Program-made: the position numbers and the translations under genes
Notes under the pieces: generated by a model
The model's database searches: none
Seen by the model: only the letters and a program-made list of their open reading frames with translations
What the model was told of the DNA's origin: nothing
Part shown: one piece after another, positions 55,942 through 63,285 of the stretch
Layout: each line of letters opens with the position of its first letter
Numbering within the stretch: the first letter of the stretch is position 1
From: Bacteroidota bacterium
GTDB taxonomy: Bacteria; Bacteroidota; Bacteroidia; AKYH767-A; 2013-40CM-41-45
NCBI GenBank assembly: GCA_016711505.1
Contig: JADJSV010000008.1
Location: 124,001 to 188,000 of the forward strand
Length of the DNA stretch: 64,000 nt
Direction of reading: 5' to 3'

Positions 55942-57357
55942 TTACATCGTTATAAATTCAGAATTTACTAATTCAGGATACCAGATTGCGAAATGACCTT
56001 TGATAAGTTGATTCAGCAATCTTCTTTTATATTCAATTGTTCCGCGTGCGTCGCTGATAGGAGAAATTTCCGATTGTACTATTGAAAGTAATTTTGATAT
56101 CAATTCAGGAGATATTTTTTTTCCGGCAAGAAACATCGAAGATTTCTTCAGATATAGCGGAGTTGGTCCGACACCGCCTGCAGAAATACTTGCCTTTATA
56201 ATTGTACCATTTTCAACTTCTGCAAGTATTGCACTGTTAACACTGGCAATATCCAGATTCGTTCTTTTACAAACTTTTTCGAAATTAAATTTGCAATTGG
56301 GTGAAGGAAGTTTAAAACTAATTGCCTTCACATATTCATTCGGATTTTTATCCAGCTTTTTATAGCCCAGATAAAACTCGCTTAGCTTTATCGTCCTGGA
56401 AGTTGTTGCAGTACATAATTCTATTGACGCATCCAATGCAAGAAAGAAGGCAGTAAAGTCTCCAATTGGTGAAGCATTTACCAAATTACCTGCAATAGTT
56501 GCCATATTCCTGATCGGTGTAGATGAAACAAGCTTGTAATATTTTTCAAAATCAGGAAATGCTTTTCTGATTACAGGTGATTCTATAAGATCAGTTACTG
56601 TAGAGGCAGCACCTATTGTACAAACTCCATTCTCTTCAGTGATTCCTGAAAGTTCTTCATTTTTCAAGAGGAATGAAAGTTGAGAATGTGGAAGATCTTC
56701 ATGTTTCTGAACATAAAGATCTGTCCCCCCACTCACAAAATATTCGGGATCTGCAATTCTGCTATGTCTTGTACATGATAATTGAACGAGAGCAAGTTTT
56801 TCTTTTATCGTTGCAAAATACTCAGGAAGAATTTTCTTGTCTGAAACAAAAACAATTGCTTCTTCATTCTTTCTCTGCGAACAGATGCCGGCAATTTTCG
56901 CTACTGCCCTTTGAATTGATTTATAACCGGTACAACGACAAATATTGCCATCGATGGCAGCCAATGCTTCCGACTCATAATCCTTTACATCTTCACGAAG
57001 ACAAAATCCGGCAAGGGACATTACAAATCCGGGTGTACAGAATCCGCACTGTGTTGCGCCTTCATCGCTCATAGCCTGTTGCACGGGATTGAGGTTTTCC
57101 ATATTCACCCCTTCTATTGTTACGATATGTTTTCCATGCGCATTTGCCAAAGGCATTAAACAGGAAGTCATCGATCTGTAGCGCATTCTCCCTTCAACGA
57201 TCTCACCAACTAAAACAGTGCATGCTCCACAATCTCCTTCACGACAACCGATCTTTGTTCCGGTTAAATTTTTCAGATACCGGACATAATCAAGAACTAC
57301 AACTCCGGGATGTCCTGAATAATGCACTTCCTTTTCATTCAAAATAAATTTAATCAC
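55942..57357 (-). CDS. xdhA: xanthine dehydrogenase, FeS/FAD subunit
   Basis: The 471-residue small subunit passes electrons from the Mo centre to NAD+. Residues 1-~160 hold two [2Fe-2S] clusters: Cys38, Cys43, Cys46 (GCREGDCGACTVLVG) with a Cys in MTSCLMPL, and TQCGFCTPGFVMSL with ICRCTGYKSI. Residues ~200-380 are the FAD-binding domain (YFVSGGTDLYVQKHEDL, NMATIAGNLVNASPIGD) and the rest the CO_deh_flav_C domain. The best start is GTG at 57357. It is divergent from the membrane protein gene at 57443 with 85 bp between, so control elements of both lie there. Confidence 0.95.
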   Translation of the reverse strand: MIKFILNEKEVHYSGHPGVVVLDYVRYLKNLTGTKIGCREGDCGACTVLVGEIVEGRMRYRSMTSCLMPLANAHGKHIVTIEGVNMENLNPVQQAMSDEGATQCGFCTPGFVMSLAGFCLREDVKDYESEALAAIDGNICRCTGYKSIQRAVAKIAGICSQRKNEEAIVFVSDKKILPEYFATIKEKLALVQLSCTRHSRIADPEYFVSGGTDLYVQKHEDLPHSQLSFLLKNEELSGITEENGVCTIGAASTVTDLIESPVIRKAFPDFEKYYKLVSSTPIRNMATIAGNLVNASPIGDFTAFFLALDASIELCTATTSRTIKLSEFYLGYKKLDKNPNEYVKAISFKLPSPNCKFNFEKVCKRTNLDIASVNSAILAEVENGTIIKASISAGGVGPTPLYLKKSSMFLAGKKISPELISKLLSIVQSEISPISDARGTIEYKRRLLNQLIKGHFAIWYPELVNSEFITM

Positions 57358-57442
57358 TTTCAGATTCTTTAGATTATATAACGCTCTAAAAATACTTTTT
57401 CTGCATGACAGTTAGAATGTCTATTTTGCACTCAAAGTACGG

Positions 57443-58477
57443 TTGTTAGCTTATTTGACAAAAATAAAATTATTTCACGAAGTGAGTCCAAATCAAAAAC
57501 AAATATATTTTAAGTTAATAGCACTTTGGGTCATATGCGAAGCTATGTTAGGTGGAATCATTCATGGCCTCAAGTTACCCATTTCGGGACTGGTAGTTGG
57601 AGGCTCTGCAGTTGTTTGCATTAGTCTGATCGGACATTTAGTTCCATTCAAAGGAGCTATTATCAGAGCAACGATAGTAGTAGCAATTTTCAAAATGCTG
57701 CTTTCACCCCATAGTTCTATTCCGGCTTACATTGCAGTATTCTTTCAGGGTATCTGTGGTGAACTACTGTTTTCTTCCGGAAGCAAGAACTATCAGTTAA
57801 AATGTTACGTGCTTGCCTTTCTTGCTCTCATTGAATCAGCCATACAGAGAATTCTAGTTATGACGGTTCTTTATGGTATTGAGTTCTGGAAAGCAGTGAA
57901 TGACTATATAGCCAATCTGACAAAATCAGATCCTGCTACAAATTACAGTCTGTATTTCGTGACAACTTATCTGGTCTTACATCTGATCGCAGCATTTCTG
58001 ATTGGCAGATTCTGTGCAGCAATTCCCGCAATGCTGCGGTTTACCAAAGAGGAAATGCAACCTTTTATAATTTCTCTTCCGGCTCAGGTTCCGGAAGAGA
58101 AAATCAAAAAGAAAAGAAATAAAATTAACTTCTTTGTCGTGATATGGTTAATCCTGGTTTCCATTTTTATTTATTCCCGTATCTATCCTAACGGTGTATT
58201 CTCGAATGGTCATGAGTCGTTGAAATTTATTTTCAGGGCGGCTATAATTCTTCTGACCTGGTATCTGATTCTGGCACCTATCCTTTTGCGTCTGTTGAAA
58301 GGATGGCTGGAGAAAAGGAAAGGAATTTACAGGAAGGAGATCGAGGAAGTAGTATTGTTGCTACCAACTACAACTTTATTGATAAAAGAAAGCTGGAAGC
58401 GTACTCAGGGACGAAAAGGTTTCGCCAGAATAAAGGACTTTTGGAGATTATTGATTATAAACACTGTAGTTGATTAA
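57443..58477 (+). CDS. multi-pass membrane protein next to THEP1-like NTPase
   Basis: A 344-residue integral membrane protein not recognised with confidence. About six helices lie in residues 24-205 (LIALWVICEAMLGGIIHGLKLPISGLVVGG; LVPFKGAIIRATIVVAIFKMLLSPHSS; AYIAVFFQGICGELLF; FVTTYLVLHLIAAFLIGRF), a layout like ECF-transporter substrate-binding subunits; two more helices follow (~230-285) and then a basic helical tail (KGWLEKRKGIYRKEIEEVV ... KRTQGRKGF). The start is uncertain: TTG 57443 or a TTG four codons later. It is divergent from xdhA and 71 bp before an NTPase gene. A transporter for a purine, pterin or metal is speculation from context. Confidence 0.6.
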   Translation: MLAYLTKIKLFHEVSPNQKQIYFKLIALWVICEAMLGGIIHGLKLPISGLVVGGSAVVCISLIGHLVPFKGAIIRATIVVAIFKMLLSPHSSIPAYIAVFFQGICGELLFSSGSKNYQLKCYVLAFLALIESAIQRILVMTVLYGIEFWKAVNDYIANLTKSDPATNYSLYFVTTYLVLHLIAAFLIGRFCAAIPAMLRFTKEEMQPFIISLPAQVPEEKIKKKRNKINFFVVIWLILVSIFIYSRIYPNGVFSNGHESLKFIFRAAIILLTWYLILAPILLRLLKGWLEKRKGIYRKEIEEVVLLLPTTTLLIKESWKRTQGRKGFARIKDFWRLLIINTVVD

Positions 58478-58548
58478 ATAATTTTTTTTCGACTTGTAAG
58501 TACTAATTTTTTTTTCTACTATTATAAGGCAATTCAAACCCACATTTG

Positions 58549-59044
58549 ATGCAGAAGAAAGAAGTCTATATTTTAACCGGCACCATACATTTCGGGAAAA
58601 AGTTCAACTTTGGCCAAATGGTGCAATACACGAAACGATGTCTTCGGCATTTTATCTCCGGTCGAAAATGGCAAACGATTTTTTCAGGACATTTCAAACG
58701 GTGAAAAGTTTCCTATGGAAGCCGGACCTGAAGAGATCTCAACCATCCCAATTGGAAAGTTCAAATTCAGCATGAGTGCATTTTCAAAAGCTGTAGAGAT
58801 CATTTCAGGAAGTGCATATAATAAAAACGGGTGGCTTGTGATCGATGAAATCGGGCCGCTTGAATTGTCAGGAAGAGGTTTTGATGAAGTTCTCAAAGAA
58901 GTATTACAAGCATCACCTTCTAACATGAAAATTATTCTGGTAGTAAGAGATACCATCAAAGATGATGTGATCCACAGGTACTCCCTTTCAGATCATCTGA
59001 TCAAAGAAGTTAATTTTCTGAGCGGTCAGGATGCCTTAGTTTGA
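58549..59044 (+). pseudogene. THEP1-like nucleoside-triphosphatase, frameshifted
   Basis: Read from ATG 58549, frame 1 starts MQKKEVYILTGTIHFGK and then goes out of phase; the other frame gives SSTLAKWCNTRNDVFGILSPVENGK and on to 59044. Dropping one A from the A5 run 58597-58601 yields a complete P-loop (GTIHFGKSST, GX4-5GKS type) and a ~165-residue NTPase of the THEP1/NTPase_1 group, with IPIGKFKFSMSAFSKAVEII and the Walker B WLVIDEIGPLELSGRGF. It is 48 bp before the cytosine deaminase gene and follows the membrane protein, so it seems part of the pyrimidine operon. The NTP substrate and partner are unknown. Confidence 0.85.
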
Positions 59045-59091
59045 AAAGTCAATTATTCTTTGCATATTGAATCCCTTTTAAAAATTAATTT

Positions 59092-59526
59092 ATGGATGAA
59101 TATATGCAAGCCGCCATTGATGAAGCCCGTCAGGGCCGTCGAGAAGGTGGAATTCCGATCGGATCTGTACTTGTAAGAGACGGAAAAATCATAGGACGGG
59201 GACACAATAAAAGAGTTCAGGATGGCGATCCGATAACACACGCGGAAATCGATTGTCTTCGCAATGCAGGTCGTGTAGGTGATTACAAAAATGCCGTTTT
59301 ATATTCTACCCTCATGCCTTGCTACCTTTGCGCAGGCGCAGTAGTACAATTTAATATTAAAACAGTTTATGCCGGAGAGAATGAAACATTTTCAGGAGCG
59401 AAAGAATTCATGGAATCACATGGTGTGAAAGTTATCAATATTGATTCTGAAGAATGTAAAAAAATGATGTCTGATTTTATCGAAGAAAACCCTAAATTGT
59501 GGTTCGAAGACATTGGAGAACTTTAA
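59092..59526 (+). CDS. cytosine deaminase, yeast FCY1 type
   Basis: A 144-residue zinc deaminase. The zinc site is His50 with catalytic Glu52 (THAEIDCL) and Cys77/Cys80 (MPCYLCAGA). The C-terminal CKKMMSDFIEENPKLWFEDIGEL closely resembles the end of yeast Fcy1 (from memory, its WFEDIGE terminus), which points to cytosine to uracil rather than guanine or tRNA adenosine deamination. Lying between the NTPase and dihydropyrimidinase genes, it would feed cytosine into the uracil pathway. Confidence 0.88.
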   Translation: MDEYMQAAIDEARQGRREGGIPIGSVLVRDGKIIGRGHNKRVQDGDPITHAEIDCLRNAGRVGDYKNAVLYSTLMPCYLCAGAVVQFNIKTVYAGENETFSGAKEFMESHGVKVINIDSEECKKMMSDFIEENPKLWFEDIGEL

Positions 59527-59566
59527 GCTTTTCTCCGGAGGATTTTTATACAGCAAAAAATAACAA

Positions 59567-60949
59567 ATGACTATATTAATTAAGAACGGTAAAATTGTGA
59601 CTGCATCTGAAATTATGGATGCAGATGTTTTTATTGAAGGTGAAACGATACGCGCTATCGGAAGAGATTTACCCTTCAAAGCAGATAAAACAATTGATGC
59701 AAGTGGAATGCTTATCATTCCCGGAGGAATAGATCCTCATGTTCACCTCGACATGCCATTCATGGGTACTTACTCAAGTGATAATTATACGACAGGAACT
59801 TCAGCAGCATTGTTTGGAGGGACAACAATGGTCATAGATTTCATTTTACAGACACAGGGTAAATCTCTCTACCATGCTCTTGGTGAATGGCAGGGAAGAT
59901 CGAATAACAATGCTTGTTGTGACTATTCATTTCATATGGCCGTAACAGATTTCAATGATAGTACAAAGCAGGAGATCTCTGATATGGTCAACAAAGAAGG
60001 AATAATTTCCTTCAAAACATTTATGGCTTATAAAGGTGCCTTAATGATCGATGACAGACAGATGGTTGGCTTGATGAATGAAGTGAAAAAACAAGGAGGA
60101 ATGGTAACTGTTCATGCGACCAATGGAGATATGATCGATTACCTGATTGCCAAACACCGTGCAGAAGGAAAACTAGCTCCACTCTATCATTATTTATCGC
60201 AGCCGGAGATCACAGAATCTGAAGCTTCGGGGCGATTTGCAGATATGGCTTTTCATACCGGCGTTCCAGCTTATATTGTACATATGACCTGCGAAGGTGC
60301 ATTGAATCAGGTACGTGATGCTGAGAAAAGAAATCAACGTGTGTTTGCAGAAACATGTATTCAGTATCTTGTGCTTGATGCTTCACTTTACGAAAAGAAT
60401 TTTGATGGGGCAAAATGGGTAATGAGTCCACCCCTCAGAGAGAAAAAAGATCAGTCAGCATTATGGGCAGGAATTAATCAGGGAAGTATACAGGTTGTAG
60501 CAACTGATCATTGTCCGTTTAAGTGGGAGCAAAAACTTATGGGCAAAGATGATTTTTCAAAAATTCCAAACGGGCATCCTGCTATTGAACACAGAATGGA
60601 ATTACTGTTTTCAGAAGGCGTAAATAAAGGAAAGATCTCTTTGAATAAATTCGTAGAAGTTTCTTCCACTAATGCCGCAAAGATCTTTGGTATGTATCCT
60701 AAGAAAGGATGTGTTGCTGTCGGCTCTGATGCAGATCTTGTTATTTTTGATCCGAATGAAGAGCATGTTATCACTGTAGACAAGCATCATATGCATGTAG
60801 ACTACAGTGCTTATGAAGGCTGGAAAGTAAAAGGTAAGACAAAAACTGTTATTTTACGCGGTGAAATTGCAATTGAAAATAATGAAAGGAAAATTTCTCC
60901 GGGTTATGGCAAATTTGTAAAAAGAAATAAAGTGAATGGAATAATTTAA
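59567..60949 (+). CDS. hydA: dihydropyrimidinase
   Basis: A 460-residue cyclic amidohydrolase opening dihydrouracil to N-carbamoyl-beta-alanine. Metal ligands His58 and His60 (DPHVHLDMPFMGTYSSDNY), the carboxylated Lys150 (SFKTFMAYKGALMIDD), VHATNGDMIDYL, YIVHMTCEGAL and the late VVATDHCPFKWEQK are complete. HLDMPFMGT and FKTFMAYKG are dihydropyrimidinase-type, unlike the allantoinase at 44448. It lies 40 bp after the deaminase and 41 bp before beta-ureidopropionase. Confidence 0.96.
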   Translation: MTILIKNGKIVTASEIMDADVFIEGETIRAIGRDLPFKADKTIDASGMLIIPGGIDPHVHLDMPFMGTYSSDNYTTGTSAALFGGTTMVIDFILQTQGKSLYHALGEWQGRSNNNACCDYSFHMAVTDFNDSTKQEISDMVNKEGIISFKTFMAYKGALMIDDRQMVGLMNEVKKQGGMVTVHATNGDMIDYLIAKHRAEGKLAPLYHYLSQPEITESEASGRFADMAFHTGVPAYIVHMTCEGALNQVRDAEKRNQRVFAETCIQYLVLDASLYEKNFDGAKWVMSPPLREKKDQSALWAGINQGSIQVVATDHCPFKWEQKLMGKDDFSKIPNGHPAIEHRMELLFSEGVNKGKISLNKFVEVSSTNAAKIFGMYPKKGCVAVGSDADLVIFDPNEEHVITVDKHHMHVDYSAYEGWKVKGKTKTVILRGEIAIENNERKISPGYGKFVKRNKVNGII

Positions 60950-60990
60950 ATTCCATCTTCAAAAATAAAATTAATTCTAAAAAAATTATT

Positions 60991-61857
60991 ATGGCAAGAA
61001 TGATTCGTTCCGGACTGATCCAAATGAGTTTACCAAAAACCGAAGGAGAAGGTACAATACCGGAAATTATAAATGCAATGGTTCAAAAGCATATTCCATT
61101 TATTGAAGAAGCCGGCAAAAAAGGTGTGCAGATTCTTTGTTTACAGGAAATTTTTAACACTCCGTATTTTTGTCCGGGACAGGATAAAAAATGGTATGAA
61201 TCTGCTGAATCAGTTCCCGGTCCTACGACAGATCTGATGTCTGAGTATGCAAAGAAATACAACATGGTTATTATTGTTCCTGTCTATGAAAAAGAGCAAG
61301 CCGGATTTTTATACAATACTGCTGCTGTCATTGATGCCGATGGAACTTATTTAGGCAAGTATAGAAAAAATCATATTCCACATACGTCGGGTTTCTGGGA
61401 GAAATTTTTCTTTAAACCGGGGAACTTAGGTTATCCGGTATTTCAGACGAAGTATGCAAAGATCGGAGTTTACATTTGTTACGACAGACATTTTCCTGAT
61501 GGAGCTCGTGTGTTAGGATTGAATGGTGCAGAGATCGTTTACAATCCTTCAGCAACCGTTGCAGGATTATCACAATACCTATGGAAACTTGAACAACCTG
61601 CTCATGCAGCAGCAAATGGATATTTCATGGGTTGCATCAACAGAGTTGGTGAAGAGAAACCATGGAACCTTGGTAAATTCTATGGTACTTCTTATTTTGT
61701 AGATCCAAGAGGACAGATCTTTGCACAGGCTTCTGAAGATAAAGATGAATTGCTTGTTGCAGATTTCGATCTTGATATGATAGAAGAAGTTCGTTCAACA
61801 TGGCAGTTTTTCCGTGATCGCCGTCCTGAGACATACGGTAAATTAGTTGAACTATAA
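60991..61857 (+). CDS. beta-ureidopropionase (N-carbamoyl-beta-alanine amidohydrolase)
   Basis: A 288-residue nitrilase-superfamily enzyme that hydrolyses N-carbamoyl-beta-alanine to beta-alanine, CO2 and ammonia. The Glu53-Lys126-Cys163 triad is visible in LCLQEIFNTPYFCP, GKYRKNHIPH and IGVYICYDRHFPDGAR. LQEIFNTPYFCPGQDKKWYESAE and PGPTTDLMSEYAKKY closely follow the beta-ureidopropionase branch of the family. Operon place after dihydropyrimidinase supports this over other nitrilases. Confidence 0.93.
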   Translation: MARMIRSGLIQMSLPKTEGEGTIPEIINAMVQKHIPFIEEAGKKGVQILCLQEIFNTPYFCPGQDKKWYESAESVPGPTTDLMSEYAKKYNMVIIVPVYEKEQAGFLYNTAAVIDADGTYLGKYRKNHIPHTSGFWEKFFFKPGNLGYPVFQTKYAKIGVYICYDRHFPDGARVLGLNGAEIVYNPSATVAGLSQYLWKLEQPAHAAANGYFMGCINRVGEEKPWNLGKFYGTSYFVDPRGQIFAQASEDKDELLVADFDLDMIEEVRSTWQFFRDRRPETYGKLVEL

Positions 61858-61864
61858 AAAATGT

Positions 61865-61923
61865 CTTTCGTTTTTCGTCTTTTGTCTTTCGTCTACGAGG
61901 GTTCGAAAAACGAAAAACGAAAG
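61865..61923. repeat. CGAAAAACGAAAG inverted repeat spacer
   Basis: CTTTCGTTTTTCG (61865-61877) is the exact reverse complement of CGAAAAACGAAAG (61911-61923), and further CGAAAAACGAA units continue to the preT start. The 91-bp spacer thus forms a long hairpin inside the pyrimidine operon, perhaps a processing or attenuating element, or a neutral repeat. Confidence 0.8.
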
Positions 61924-61948
61924 AAGATAAACTTAAAACGAAAAACGA

Positions 61949-63273
61949 ATGAGTGAATTCCTCCCTCCTTCCAGTGAATCTGAATTTGAGAATAATTTCA
62001 AACAGATAAAACCACTGATGAATGAAACAGAAGCGTACTATGAAAGTTCACGTTGCTTATTTTGTTATGATGCACCTTGTATAAATGCTTGTCCGAGTAG
62101 TATTGATATACCACTCTTCATCCGGCAGATCAACTCCAAGAATCCACTTTCATCGGCAAAACCATTTACGATTCCAACTATTTTGGTTATGCTTGCGGCA
62201 AGGTTTGTCCGACAGAAGTATTATGTGAAGGAGCATGTGTCTATAATCATCAGGATGTAAAACCGATTGAGATCGGCAGATTACAAAGCTTTGCAACGGA
62301 TAAAGCAATTCGATCCAATAAACAATTGTATCGGCTGCCACCATCCAATGGAAAGAAAGTCGCAATCATTGGTGCCGGTCCTGCCGGAATTTCATGTGCC
62401 TGTGAATTGAAGATGCTTGGATTTGATGTTGATATTTATGAATCAAAAGAAAAATCATCCGGCTTGACAGTATATGGTGTTGCACCTTATAAGATCACGA
62501 ATAAAGAAGCATTGGATGAAATGGATTATCTGGAGAATCAATTCAAATATAAAGTTCATTATAATAAAGCGATTTCAACAAAAGCTCAGATAGAAGAACT
62601 GGAAAAAAAGTATGATGCAATCCTGATCGGCTTTGGACTTGGAAAGACTTCAATGATCAGTATTTCAGGAGAAGAAAAAGAGAATTGTTTTGGCGCTGTC
62701 GAATTTGTTGAGAAACTACGGATGACACATCACAAGACTAATGTACCCAAGAATGTAATAGTACTTGGAGGCGGGAACACTGCAATGGACGCTGCATCCT
62801 AGAGTGCACGAATGGGTGCAGAAAAAGTTATCCTTGCCTACCGACGCGGAAAAGAAGAAATGGGTGCCTACGATTTTGAATATGATCTGGCAAAAGGTGT
62901 GGGTGTAAAAGGTATGTTCAATGTGTCTCCATTGGAGATTCTTGGAAATGGTAAAGTGACCGGAGTAAAATTTATCCGCACACAGATTGTGAATGGCAAG
63001 CTTGAGAATATTGCCGGATCAGAATTTACTGAATCATGCGATTGGGTTATCAAAGCTACCGGACAATCTAAACAGGTAGAGTTATTGAAAATGATGTCGG
63101 GGATTTCAATTGATGCAAAAGGAAGAATAGAAGTTGACCAGGAAACATTCCAGACAAAAAATCCGAAGTACTTCGCAGCAGGTGATGCAGTGAGTGGCGG
63201 ACAAGAAGTAGTAAATGCAGCAGCAGAAGGACGAAAGGCTGCAAGAGGAATAAGTAAATCTCTTTCAAAATAA
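61949..63273 (+). pseudogene. preT: PreT, NAD-dependent dihydropyrimidine dehydrogenase FAD/FeS subunit, disrupted twice
   Basis: PreT accepts NADH electrons for PreA in uracil reduction. Frame 1 (from 61949) holds the N-terminal FeS ligands (SSRCLFCYDAPCINACPSSIDIPLFIRQI) and slips at the A4 run 62158-62161; with one more A it continues TIYDSNYFGYACGKVCPTEVLCEGACVYNHQDVKPIEIGRLQSF in the other frame. That frame carries FAD- and NAD-binding motifs (VAIIGAGPAGISCACEL; VIVLGGGNTAMDAAS) but has a TAG at 62800-62802, then SARMGAEKVILAYRRG to 63273. A GAG to TAG change would explain the stop. The next gene, preA, begins 12 bp later and is intact as far as seen. Restored length ~440 residues, normal for PreT. 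Confidence 0.92.
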
Positions 63274-63285
63274 ATTGAAAAAATT

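Noticed and set aside
58684..58959. 91-residue minus-strand open frame
   Set aside because: Antisense to the conserved Walker B half of the NTPase.
30566..62161. programmed ribosomal frameshifting as common cause of split genes
   Set aside because: The needed corrections are of both signs, the runs are short, and no shared slippery heptamer or downstream stem is seen.
62800..62802. recoded TAG (stop read as an amino acid)
   Set aside because: TAG ends normal genes in the window, such as ispF at 3298-3300, so general recoding is not supported.
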